A DNA stretch of 64,000 nt, from positions 1 to 64,000 of the forward strand of contig CAMPDV010001955.1 in NCBI GenBank assembly GCA_946699065.1, in the 5' to 3' direction. Within the stretch, counting starts at the first letter, position 1. Every line of letters begins with the position of its first letter. The notes under the pieces were generated by a model. The model was not told the DNA's origin, searched no databases, and saw only the letters and a program-made list of their open reading frames with translations. Source of the stretch: Loxodes magnus. Its lineage: Eukaryota > Ciliophora > Karyorelictea > Loxodida > Loxodidae. Shown piece by piece: positions 48,401 to 63,400 of this stretch. The position numbers and the translations under genes are program-made.

Positions 48401-51400
48401 CGATACGATGAACTCTGAATCACTGGATATAGCCACAGATCATACATGACTAGTGTGACGACTCATGGTCTTACAGGTACCTGTCTTGACGTCCCATAGT
48501 CTCACCGTCTTATCATGACTTCCCGATACGATGAATTCTGAATCACTGGATATAGCCACAGATCATACATGACTAGTGTGACGACTCATGGTCTTACAGG
48601 TACCTGTCTTGACGTCCCATAGTCTCACCGTCTCATCATAACTTCCCGATACGATGAACTCTGAATCACTGGATATAGCCACAGATCATACATAACTAGT
48701 GTGACCACTCATGGTCTTACAGGTACCTGTCTTGACGTCCCATAGTCTCACCGTATAATCATAACTTCCCGATACGATGAACTCTGAATCACTGGATATG
48801 GCCACAGATGATACATAACTAGTGTGACCACTCATGGTCTTACAGGTACCTGTCTTGACGTCCCATAGTCTCACCGTCTAATCTCCACTTCCCGATACGA
48901 TGAACTCTGAATCACTGGATATGGCCACAGATGATACCTAATTAGTGTGACCACTCATGGTCTTACAGGTACCTGTCTTGACGTCCCATAGTCTCACCGT
49001 CTTATCATAACTTCCCGATACGATGAACTCTGAATCACTGGATATAGCCATAGCAGATACATAACTAGTGTGACCACTCATGGTCTTACAGGTACCTGTC
49101 TTGACGTCCCATAGTCTCACCGTTTAATATTGACTTCCCGATACGATGAACTCTGAATCACTGGATATAGCCACAGATCATACATGACTAGTGTGACCAC
49201 TCATGGTCTTACAGGTACCTGTCTTGACGTTCCATAGTCTCACCGTCTAATCATAACTTACCGATACGATGAACTCTGAATCACTGGATATAGCCACAGA
49301 GAATACCTAATTTGTGTGACCACTCATGGTCTTACAGGTACCTGTCTTGACGTCCCATAGTCTCACCGTCTAATCTCCACTTCCCGATACGATGAACTCT
49401 GAATCACTGGATATGGCCACAGATGATACATAACTAGTGTGACCACTCATGGTCTTACAGGTACCTGTCTTGACGTCCCATAGTCTCACCGTATAATCAT
49501 AACTTCCCGATACGATGAACTCTGAATCACTGGATATAGCCATAGCAGATACATAACTAGTGTGACCACTCATGGTCTTACAGGTACCTGTCTTGACGTC
49601 CCATAGTCTCACCGTATAATCATAACTTCCCGATACGATGAACTCTGAATCACTGGATATAGCCATAGCAGATACATAACTAGTGTGACCACTCATGGTC
49701 TTACAGGTACCTGTCTTGACGTCCCATAGTCTCACCGTATAATCATAACTTCCCGATACGATGAACTCTGAATCACTGGATATAGCCATAGCAGATACAT
49801 AACTAGTGTGACCACTCATGGTCTTACAGGTACCTGTCTTGACGTCCCATAGTCTCACCGTCTTATCATGACTTCCCGATACGATGAACTCTGAATCACT
49901 GGATATAGCCACAGATGATACACAACTAGTGTGACCACTCATGGTCTTACAGGTACCTGTCTTGACGTCCCATAGTCTCACCGTCTAATCTCCACTTCCC
50001 GATACGATGAACTCTGAATCACTGGATATAGCCACAGATCATACATGACTAGTGTGACCACTCATGGTCTTACAGGTACCTGTCTTGACGTCCCATAGTC
50101 TCACCGTATAATCATAACTTCCCGATACGATGAACTCTGAATCACTGGATATAGCCACAGATGATACAGAACTAGTGTGACCACTCATGGTCTTACAGGT
50201 ACCTGTCTTGACGTCCCATAGTCTCACTGTATTATCTTAACTTCCCGATACGATGAACTCTGAATCACTGGATATAGCCACAGCATATACATGACTAGTG
50301 TGACCACTCATGGTCTTACAGGTACCTGTCTTGACGTCCCATAGTCTCACCGTATAATCATAACTTCCCAATACGATGAACTCTGAATCACTGGATATAG
50401 CCACAGAGAATACCTAATTAGTGTGACCACTCATGGTCTTACAGGTACCTGTCTTGACGTCCCATAGTCTCACCGTTTAATATTGACTTCCCGATACGAT
50501 GAACTCTGAATCACTGGATATAGCCACAGATCATACATGACTAGTGTGACCACTCATGGTCTTACAGGTACCTGTCTTGACGTTCCATAGTCTCACCGTC
50601 TAATCATAACTTACCGATACGATGAACTCTGAATCACTGGATATAGCCACAGAGAATACCTAATTTGTGTGACCACTCATGGTCTTACAGGTACCTGTCT
50701 TGACGTCCCATAGTCTCACCGTCTAATCTCCACTTCCCGATACGATGAACTCTGAATCACTGGATATGGCCACAGATGATACCTAATTAGTGTGACCACT
50801 CATGGTCTTACAGGTACCTGTCTTGACGTCCCATAGTCTCACCGTCTTATCATAACTTCCCGATACGATGAACTCTGAATCACTGGATATAGCCATAGCA
50901 GATACATAACTAGTGTGACCACTCATGGTCTTACAGGTACCTGTCTTGACGTCCCATAGTCTCACCGTTTAATATTGACTTCCCGATACGATGAACTCTG
51001 AATCACTGGATATAGCCACAGATCATACATGACTAGTGTGACCACTCATGGTCTTACAGGTACCTGTCTTGACGTTCCATAGTCTCACCGTCTAATCATA
51101 ACTTACCGATACGATGAACTCTGAATCACTGGATATAGCCACAGAGAATACCTAATTTGTGTGACCACTCATGGTCTTACAGGTACCTGTCTTGACGTCC
51201 CATAGTCTCACCGTCTAATCTCCACTTCCCGATACGATGAACTCTGAATCACTGGATATGGCCACAGATGATACATAACTAGTGTGACCACTCATGGTCT
51301 TACAGGTACCTGTCTTGACGTCCCATAGTCTCACCGTATAATCATAACTTCCCGATACGATGAACTCTGAATCACTGGATATAGCCATAGCAGATACATA

Positions 51401-54400
51401 ACTAGTGTGACCACTCATGGTCTTACAGGTACCTGTCTTGACGTCCCATAGTCTCACCGTATAATCATAACTTCCCGATACGATGAACTCTGAATCACTG
51501 GATATAGCCATAGCAGATACATAACTAGTGTGACCACTCATGGTCTTACAGGTACCTGTCTTGACGTCCCATAGTCTCACCGTATAATCATAACTTCCCG
51601 ATACGATGAACTCTGAATCACTGGATATAGCCATAGCAGATACATAACTAGTGTGACCACTCATGGTCTTACAGGTACCTGTCTTGACGTCCCATAGTCT
51701 CACCGTCTTATCATGACTTCCCGATACGATGAACTCTGAATCACTGGATATAGCCACAGATGATACACAACTAGTGTGACCACTCATGGTCTTACAGGTA
51801 CCTGTCTTGACGTCCCATAGTCTCACCGTCTTATCATGACTTCCCGATACGATGAACTCTGAATCACTGGATATAGCCACAGATCATACATGACTAGTGT
51901 GACCACTCATGGTCTTACAGGTACCTGTCTTGACGTCCCATAGTCTCACCGTATAATCATAACTTCCCGATACGATGAACTCTGAATCACTGGATATATC
52001 CACAGCAGATACATGACTAGTGTGACCACTCATGGTCTTACAGGTACCTGTCTTGACGTCCCATAGTCTCACCGTATAATCATAACTTCCCGATACGATG
52101 AACTCTGAATCACTGGATATAGCCACAGATCATACATGACTAGTGTGACCACTCATGGTCTTACAGGTACCTGTCTTGACGTCCCATAGTCTCACCGTCT
52201 TATCATGACTTCCCGATACGATGAACTCTGAATCACTGGATATAGCCACAGATCATACACAACTAGTGTGACCACTCATGGTCTTACAGGTACCTGTCTT
52301 GACGTCCCATAGTCTCACCGTCTTATCATGACTTCCCGATACGATGAACTCTGAATCACTGGATATAGCCACAGATCATACATGACTAGTGTGACCACTC
52401 ATGGTCTTACAGGTACCTGTCTTGACGTCCCATAGTCTCACCGTATAATCATAACTTCCCGATACGATGAACTCTGAATCACTGGATATATCCACAGCAG
52501 ATACATGACTAGTGTGACCACTCATGGTCTTACAGGTACCTGTCTTGACGTCCCATAGTCTCACCGTCTTATCATGACTTCCCGATACGATGAACTCTGA
52601 ATCACTGGATATAGCCACAGATCATACATGACTAGTGTGACCACTCATGGTCTTACAGGTACCTGTCTTGACGTCCCATAGTCTCACTGTATTATCTTAA
52701 CTTCCCGATACGATGAACTCTGAATCACTGGATATATCCACAGCAGATACATGACTAGTGTGACCACTCATGGTCTTACAGGTACCTGTCTTGACGTCCC
52801 ATAGTCTCACCGTATAATCATAACTTCCCAATACGATGAACTCTGAATCACTGGATATAGCCACAGAGAATACCTAATTAGTGTGACCACTCATGGTCTT
52901 ACAGGTACCTGTCTTGACGTCCCATAGTCTCACCGTCTAATCTCCACTTCCCGATACGATGAACTCTGAATCACTGGATATAGCCACAGATCATACACAA
53001 CTAGTGTGACCACTCATGGTCTTACAGGTACCTGTCTTGACGTCCCATAGTCTCACCGTATAATCATAACTTCCCGATACGATGAACTCTGAATCACTGG
53101 ATATAGCCACAGCATATACAGAACTAGTGTGACCACTCATGGTCTTACAGGTACCTGTCTTGACGTCCCATAGTCTCACCGTCTAATCTCCACTTCCCGA
53201 TACGATGAACTCTGAATCACTGGACATAGCCACAGATCATACATGACTAGTGTGACCACTCATGGTCTTACAGGTACCTGTCTTGACGTCCCATAGTCTC
53301 ACCGTCTTATCATGACTTCCCGATACGATGAACTCTGAATCACTGGATATATCCACAGCAGATACATGACTAGTGTGACCACTCATGGTCTTACAGGTAC
53401 CTGTCTTGACGTCCCATAGTCTCACTGTATTATCTTAACTTCCCGATACGATGAACTCTGAATCACTGGACATAGCCACAGCATATACAGAACTAGTGTG
53501 ACCACTCATGGTCTTACAGGTACCTGTCTTGACGTCCCATAGTCTCACCGTCTAATCTCCACTTCCCGATACGATGAACTCTGAATCACTGGACATAGCC
53601 ACAGATCATACATGACTAGTGTGACCACTCATGGTCTTACAGGTACCTGTCTTGACGTCCCATAGTCTCACCGTCTTATCATGACTTCCCGATACGATGA
53701 ATTCTGAATCACTGGATATAGCCACAGATCATACATGACTAGTGTGACGACTCATGGTCTTACAGGTACCTGTCTTGACGTCCCATAGTCTCACCGTCTC
53801 ATCATAACTTCCCGATACGATGAACTCTGAATCACTGGATATAGCCACAGATCATACACAACTAGTGTGACCACTCATGGTCTTACAGGTACCTGTCTTG
53901 ACGTCCCATAGTCTCACCGTCTAATCTCCACTTCCCGATACGATGAACTCTGAATCACTGGATATGGCCACAGATGATACATAACTAGTGTGACCACTCA
54001 TGGTCTTACAGGTACCTGTCTTGACGTCCCATAGTCTCACCGTCTAATCTCCACTTCCCGATACGATGAACTCTGAATCACTGGATATGGCCACAGATGA
54101 TACCTAATTAGTGTGACCACTCATGGTCTTACAGGTACCTGTCTTGACGTCCCATAGTCTCACCGTCTTATCATAACTTCCCGATACGATGAACTCTGAA
54201 TCACTGGATATAGCCATAGCAGATACATAACTAGTGTGACCACTCATGGTCTTACAGGTACCTGTCTTGACGTCCCATAGTCTCACCGTTTAATATTGAC
54301 TTCCCGATACGATGAACTCTGAATCACTGGATATAGCCACAGATCATACATGACTAGTGTGACCACTCATGGTCTTACAGGTACCTGTCTTGACGTTCCA

Positions 54401-57400
54401 TAGTCTCACCGTCTAATCATAACTTACCGATACGATGAACTCTGAATCACTGGATATAGCCACAGAGAATACCTAATTTGTGTGACCACTCATGGTCTTA
54501 CAGGTACCTGTCTTGACGTCCCATAGTCTCACTGTATTATCTTAACTTCCCGATACGATGAACTCTGAATCACTGGATATAGCCATAGCAGATACATAAC
54601 TAGTGTGACCACTCATGGTCTTACAGGTACCTGTCTTGACGTCCCATAGTCTCACCGTATAATCATAACTTCCCGATACGATGAACTCTGAATCACTGGA
54701 TATAGCCATAGCAGATACATAACTAGTGTGACCACTCATGGTCTTACAGGTACCTGTCTTGACGTCCCATAGTCTCACCGTATAATCATAACTTCCCGAT
54801 ACGATGAACTCTGAATCACTGGATATAGCCATAGCAGATACATAACTAGTGTGACCACTCATGGTCTTACAGGTACCTGTCTTGACGTCCCATAGTCTCA
54901 CCGTATAATCATAACTTCCCGATACGATGAACTCTGAATCACTGGATATAGCCATAGCAGATACATAACTAGTGTGACCACTCATGGTCTTACAGGTACC
55001 TGTCTTGACGTCCCATAGTCTCACCGTCTTATCATGACTTCCCGATACGATGAACTCTGAATCACTGGATATAGCCACAGATGATACACAACTAGTGTGA
55101 CCACTCATGGTCTTACAGGTACCTGTCTTGACGTCCCATAGTCTCACCGTCTAATCTCCACTTCCCGATACGATGAACTCTGAATCACTGGATATAGCCA
55201 CAGATCATACATGACTAGTGTGACCACTCATGGTCTTACAGGTACCTGTCTTGACGTCCCATAGTCTCACCGTATAATCATAACTTCCCGATACGATGAA
55301 CTCTGAATCACTGGATATAGCCACAGATGATACAGAACTAGTGTGACCACTCATGGTCTTACAGGTACCTGTCTTGACGTCCCATAGTCTCACCGTATAA
55401 TCATAACTTCCCAATACGATGAACTCTGAATCACTGGATATAGCCACAGAGAATACCTAATTAGTGTGACCACTCATGGTCTTACAGGTACCTGTCTTGA
55501 CGTCCCATAGTCTCACCGTATAATCATAACTTCCCGATACGATGAACTCTGAATCACTGGATATAGCCACAGATCATACATGACTAGTGTGACCACTCAT
55601 GGTCTTACAGGTACCTGTCTTGACGTCCCATAGTCTCACCGTATAATCATAACTTCCCGATACGATGAACTCTGAATCACTGGACATAGCCACAGCATAT
55701 ACAGAACTAGTGTGACCACTCATGGTCTTACAGGTACCTGTCTTGACGTCCCATAGTCTCACCGTCTAATCTCCACTTCCCGATACGATGAACTCTGAAT
55801 CACTGGACATAGCCACAGATCATACATGACTAGTGTGACCACTCATGGTCTTACAGGTACCTGTCTTGACGTCCCATAGTCTCACCGTATAATCATAACT
55901 TCCCGATACGATGAACTCTGAATCATTGGATATAGCCACAGATGATACAGAACTAGTGTGACCACTCATGGTCTTACAGGTACCTGTCTTGACGTCCCAT
56001 AGTCTCACCGTATAATCATAACTTCCCGATACGATGAACTCTGAATCACTGGATATAGCCATAGCAGATACATAACTAGTGTGACCACTCATGGTCTTAC
56101 AGGTACCTGTCTTGACGTCCCATAGTCTCACCGTATAATCATAACTTCCCGATACGATGAACTCTGAATCACTGGATATAGCCATAGCAGATACATAACT
56201 AGTGTGACCACTCATGGTCTTACAGGTACCTGTCTTGACGTCCCATAGTCTCACCGTATAATCATAACTTCCCGATACGATGAACTCTGAATCACTGGAT
56301 ATAGCCATAGCAGATACATAACTAGTGTGACCACTCATGGTCTTACAGGTACCTGTCTTGACGTCCCATAGTCTCACCGTCTTATCATGACTTCCCGATA
56401 CGATGAACTCTGAATCACTGGATATAGCCACAGATGATACACAACTAGTGTGACCACTCATGGTCTTACAGGTACCTGTCTTGACGTCCCATAGTCTCAC
56501 CGTCTAATCTCCACTTCCCGATACGATGAACTCTGAATCACTGGATATAGCCACAGATCATACATGACTAGTGTGACCACTCATGGTCTTACAGGTACCT
56601 GTCTTGACGTCCCATAGTCTCACCGTATAATCATAACTTCCCAATACGATGAACTCTGAATCACTGGATATAGCCACAGAGAATACCTAATTAGTGTGAC
56701 CACTCATGGTCTTACAGGTACCTGTCTTGACGTCCCATAGTCTCACCGTATAATCATAACTTCCCGATACGATGAACTCTGAATCACTGGATATAGCCAC
56801 AGATCATACATGACTAGTGTGACCACTCATGGTCTTACAGGTACCTGTCTTGACGTCCCATAGTCTCACCGTATAATCATAACTTCCCGATACGATGAAC
56901 TCTGAATCACTGGACATAGCCACAGCATATACAGAACTAGTGTGACCACTCATGGTCTTACAGGTACCTGTCTTGACGTCCCATAGTCTCACCGTCTAAT
57001 CTCCACTTCCCGATACGATGAACTCTGAATCACTGGACATAGCCACAGATCATACATGACTAGTGTGACCACTCATGGTCTTACAGGTACCTGTCTTGAC
57101 GTCCCATAGTCTCACCGTATAATCATAACTTCCCGATACGATGAACTCTGAATCACTGGATATAGCCACAGATGATACAGAACTAGTGTGACCACTCATG
57201 GTCTTACAGGTACCTGTCTTGACGTCCCATAGTCTCACCGTATAATCATAACTTCCCGATACGATGAACTCTGAATCACTGGATATAGCCATAGCAGATA
57301 CATAACTAGTGTGACCACTCATGGTCTTACAGGTACCTGTCTTGACGTCCCATAGTCTCACCGTATAATCATAACTTCCCGATACGATGAACTCTGAATC

Positions 57401-60400
57401 ACTGGATATAGCCATAGCAGATACATAACTAGTGTGACCACTCATGGTCTTACAGGTACCTGTCTTGACGTCCCATAGTCTCACCGTATAATCATAACTT
57501 CCCGATACGATGAACTCTGAATCACTGGATATAGCCATAGCAGATACATAACTAGTGTGACCACTCATGGTCTTACAGGTACCTGTCTTGACGTCCCATA
57601 GTCTCACCGTCTTATCATGACTTCCCGATACGATGAACTCTGAATCACTGGATATAGCCACAGATGATACACAACTAGTGTGACCACTCATGGTCTTACA
57701 GGTACCTGTCTTGACGTCCCATAGTCTCACCGTCTAATCTCCACTTCCCGATACGATGAACTCTGAATCACTGGATATAGCCACAGATCATACATGACTA
57801 GTGTGACCACTCATGGTCTTACAGGTACCTGTCTTGACGTCCCATAGTCTCACCGTATAATCATAACTTCCCGATACGATGAACTCTGAATCACTGGATA
57901 TAGCCACAGATGATACAGAACTAGTGTGACCACTCATGGTCTTACAGGTACCTGTCTTGACGTCCCATAGTCTCACCGTATAATCATAACTTCCCAATAC
58001 GATGAACTCTGAATCACTGGATATAGCCACAGAGAATACCTAATTAGTGTGACCACTCATGGTCTTACAGGTACCTGTCTTGACGTCCCATAGTCTCACC
58101 GTATAATCATAACTTCCCGATACGATGAACTCTGAATCACTGGATATAGCCACAGATCATACATGACTAGTGTGACCACTCATGGTCTTACAGGTACCTG
58201 TCTTGACGTCCCATAGTCTCACCGTATAATCATAACTTCCCGATACGATGAACTCTGAATCACTGGACATAGCCACAGCATATACAGAACTAGTGTGACC
58301 ACTCATGGTCTTACAGGTACCTGTCTTGACGTCCCATAGTCTCACCGTCTAATCTCCACTTCCCGATACGATGAACTCTGAATCACTGGACATAGCCACA
58401 GATCATACATGACTAGTGTGACCACTCATGGTCTTACAGGTACCTGTCTTGACGTCCCATAGTCTCACCGTCTAATCTCCACTTCCCGATACGATGAACT
58501 CTGAATCACTGGATATGGCCACAGATGATACCTAATTAGTGTGACCACTCATGGTCTTACAGGTACCTGTCTTGACGTCCCATAGTCTCACCGTCTAATC
58601 TCCACTTCCCGATACGATGAACTCTGAATCACTGGATATAGCCACAGATCATACACAACTAGTGTGACCACTCATGGTCTTACAGGTACCTGTCTTGACG
58701 TCCCATAGTCTCACCGTCTAATCTCCACTTCCCGATACGATGAACTCTGAATCACTGGATATAGCCACAGATCATACACAACTAGTGTGACCACTCATGG
58801 TCTTACAGGTACCTGTCTTGACGTCCCATAGTCTCACCGTCTAATCTCCACTTCCCGATACGATGAACTCTGAATCACTGGATATGGCCACAGATGATAC
58901 ATAACTAGTGTGACCACTCATGGTCTTACAGGTACCTGTCTTGACGTCCCATAGTCTCACCGTCTAATCTCCACTTCCCGATACGATGAACTCTGAATCA
59001 CTGGATATGGCCACAGATAATACACAATATGTGTGACCACTCATGGTCTTACAGGTACCTGTCTTGACGTCCCATAGTCTCACCGTCTAATCTGCACTTC
59101 CCGATACGATGAACTCTGAATCACTGGATATAGCCACAGATCATACATGACTAGTGTGACCACTCATGGTCTTACAGGTACCTGTCTTGACGTTCCATAG
59201 TCTCACCGTCTAATCATAACTTACCGATACGATGAACTCTGAATCACTGGATATAGCCACAGAGAATACCTAATTTGTGTGACCACTCATGGTCTTACAG
59301 GTACCTGTCTTGACGTCCCATAGTCTCACTGTATTATCTTAACTTCCCGATACGATGAACTCTGAATCACTGGATATAGCCATAGCAGATACATAACTAG
59401 TGTGACCACTCATGGTCTTACAGGTACCTGTCTTGACGTCCCATAGTCTCACCGTATAATCATAACTTCCCGATACGATGAACTCTGAATCACTGGATAT
59501 AGCCATAGCAGATACATAACTAGTGTGACCACTCATGGTCTTACAGGTACCTGTCTTGACGTCCCATAGTCTCACCGTATAATCATAACTTCCCGATACG
59601 ATGAACTCTGAATCACTGGATATAGCCATAGCAGATACATAACTAGTGTGACCACTCATGGTCTTACAGGTACCTGTCTTGACGTTCCATAGTCTCACCG
59701 TCTAATCTCCACTTCCCGATACGATGAACTCTGAATCACTGGATATAGCCACAGATCATACATGACTAGTGTGACGACTCATGGTCTTACAGGTACCTGT
59801 CTTGACGTCCCATAGTCTCACCGTCTCATCATAACTTCCCGATACGATGAACTCTGAATCACTGGATATAGCCACAGATCATACACAACTAGTGTGACCA
59901 CTCATGGTCTTACAGGTACCTGTCTTGACGTCCCATAGTCTCACCGTCTAATCTCCACTTCCCGATACGATGAACTCTGAATCACTGGATATGGCCACAG
60001 ATGATACATAACTAGTGTGACCACTCATGGTCTTACAGGTACCTGTCTTGACGTCCCATAGTCTCACCGTCTAATCTCCACTTCCCGATACGATGAACTC
60101 TGAATCACTGGATATGGCCACAGATGATACCTAATTAGTGTGACCACTCATGGTCTTACAGGTACCTGTCTTGACGTCCCATAGTCTCACCGTCTAATCT
60201 CCACTTCCCGATACGATGAACTCTGAATCACTGGATATAGCCATAGCAGATACATAACTAGTGTGACCACTCATGGTCTTACAGGTACCTGTCTTGACGT
60301 CCCATAGTCTCACCGTTTAATATTGACTTCCCGATACGATGAACTCTGAATCACTGGATATAGCCACAGATCATACATGACTAGTGTGACCACTCATGGT

Positions 60401-63400
60401 CTTACAGGTACCTGTCTTGACGTTCCATAGTCTCACCGTCTAATCATAACTTACCGATACGATGAACTCTGAATCACTGGATATAGCCACAGAGAATACC
60501 TAATTTGTGTGACCACTCATGGTCTTACAGGTACCTGTCTTGACGTCCCATAGTCTCACTGTATTATCTTAACTTCCCGATACGATGAACTCTGAATCAC
60601 TGGATATAGCCATAGCAGATACATAACTAGTGTGACCACTCATGGTCTTACAGGTACCTGTCTTGACGTCCCATAGTCTCACCGTATAATCATAACTTCC
60701 CGATACGATGAACTCTGAATCACTGGATATAGCCATAGCAGATACATAACTAGTGTGACCACTCATGGTCTTACAGGTACCTGTCTTGACGTCCCATAGT
60801 CTCACCGTATAATCATAACTTCCCGATACGATGAACTCTGAATCACTGGATATAGCCATAGCAGATACATAACTAGTGTGACCACTCATGGTCTTACAGG
60901 TACCTGTCTTGACGTCCCATAGTCTCACCGTATAATCATAACTTCCCGATACGATGAACTCTGAATCACTGGATATAGCCATAGCAGATACATAACTAGT
61001 GTGACCACTCATGGTCTTACAGGTACCTGTCTTGACGTCCCATAGTCTCACCGTCTTATCATGACTTCCCGATACGATGAACTCTGAATCACTGGATATA
61101 GCCACAGATGATACACAACTAGTGTGACGACTCATGGTCTTACAGGTACCTGTCTTGACGTCCCATAGTCTCACCGTCTAATCTCCACTTCCCGATACGA
61201 TGAACTCTGAATCACTGGATATAGCCACAGATCATACATGACTAGTGTGACCACTCATGGTCTTACAGGTACCTGTCTTGACGTCCCATAGTCTCACCGT
61301 ATAATCATAACTTCCCGATACGATGAACTCTGAATCACTGGATATAGCCACAGATGATACAGAACTAGTGTGACCACTCATGGTCTTACAGGTACCTGTC
61401 TTGACGTCCCATAGTCTCACTGTATTATCTTAACTTCCCGATACGATGAACTCTGAATCACTGGATATATCCACAGCAGATACATGACTAGTGTGACCAC
61501 TCATGGTCTTACTGGTACCTGTCTTGACGTCCCATAGTCTCACCGTCTCATCATAACTTCCCGATACGATGAACTCTGAATCACTGGATATAGCCACAGC
61601 AGATACATGACTAGTGTGACCACTCATGGTCTTACAGGTACCTGTCTTGACGTCCCATAGTCTCACCGTCTAATCTCCACTTCCCGATACGATGAACTCT
61701 GAATCACTGGATATAGCCACAGCAGATACATGACTAGTGTGACCACTCATGGTCTTACAGGTACCTGTCTTGACGTCCCATAGTCTCACCGTCTAATCTC
61801 CACTTCCCGATACGATGAACTCTGAATCACTGGATATAGCCACAGATCATACATGAATAGTGTGACCACTCATGGTCTTACAGGTACCTGTCTTGACGTC
61901 CCATAGTCTCACCGTCTAATCATAACTTCCCGATACGATGAACTCTGAATCACTGGATATAGCCATAGCAGATACATAACTAGTGTGACCACTCATGGTC
62001 TTACAGGTACCTGTCTTGACGTCCCATAGTCTCACCGTATAATCATATCTTCCCGATACGATGAACTCTGAATCACTGGATATAGCCACAGATCATACAT
62101 GACTAGTGTGACGACTCATGGTCTTACAGGTACCTGTCTTGACGTCCCATAGTCTCACCGTCTCATCATAACTTCCCGATACGATGAACTCTGAATCACT
62201 GGATATAGCCACAGATCATACACAACTAGTGTGACCACTCATGGTCTTACAGGTACCTGTCTTGACGTCCCATAGTCTCACCGTCTAATCTCCACTTCCC
62301 GATACGATGAACTCTGAATCACTGGATATGGCCACAGATGATACATAACTAGTGTGACCACTCATGGTCTTACAGGTACCTGTCTTGACGTCCCATAGTC
62401 TCACCGTCTAATCTCCACTTCCCGATACGATGAACTCTGAATCACTGGATATGGCCACAGATGATACCTAATTAGTGTGACCACTCATGGTCTTACAGGT
62501 ACCTGTCTTGACGTCCCATAGTCTCACCGTCTTATCATAACTTCCCAATACGATGAACTCTGAATCACTGGATATAGCCACAGAGAATACCTAATTAGTG
62601 TGACCACTCATGGTCTTACAGGTACCTGTCTTGACGTCCCATAGTCTCACTGTATTATCTTAACTTCCCGATACGATGAACTCTGAATCACTGGATATAG
62701 CCACAGATGATACATAACTAGTGTGACCACTCATGGTCTTACAGGTACCTGTCTTGACGTCCCATAGTCTCACCGTCTTATCATAACTTCCCAATACGAT
62801 GAACTCTGAATCACTGGATATAGCCATAGCAGATACATAACTAGTGTGACCACTCATGGTCTTACAGGTACCTGTCTTGACGTCCCATAGTCTCACCGTA
62901 TAATCTTAACTTCCCGATACGATGAACTCTGAATTACGGGATATAGCCACAGATCATACATAATGTGTGTGACCACTCATGGTCTTACAGGTACCTGTCT
63001 TGACGTCCCATAGTCTCACCGTCTTATCATAACTTCCCGATACGATGAACTCTGAATCACTGGATATAGCCATAGCAGATACATAACTAGTGTGACCACT
63101 CATGGTCTTACAGGTACCTGTCTTGACGTCCCATAGTCTCACCGTCTCATCATAACTTCCCGATACGATGAACTCTGAATCACTGGATATAGCCACAGAT
63201 GATACATAACTAGTGTGACCACTCATGGTCTTACAGGTACCTGTCTTGACGTTCCATAGTCTCACCGTCTAATCTCCACTTCCCGATACGATGAACTCTG
63301 AATCACTGGATATAGCCACAGATCATACATGACTAGTGTGACGACTCATGGTCTTACAGGTACCTGTCTTGACGTCCCATAGTCTCACCGTCTTATCATA

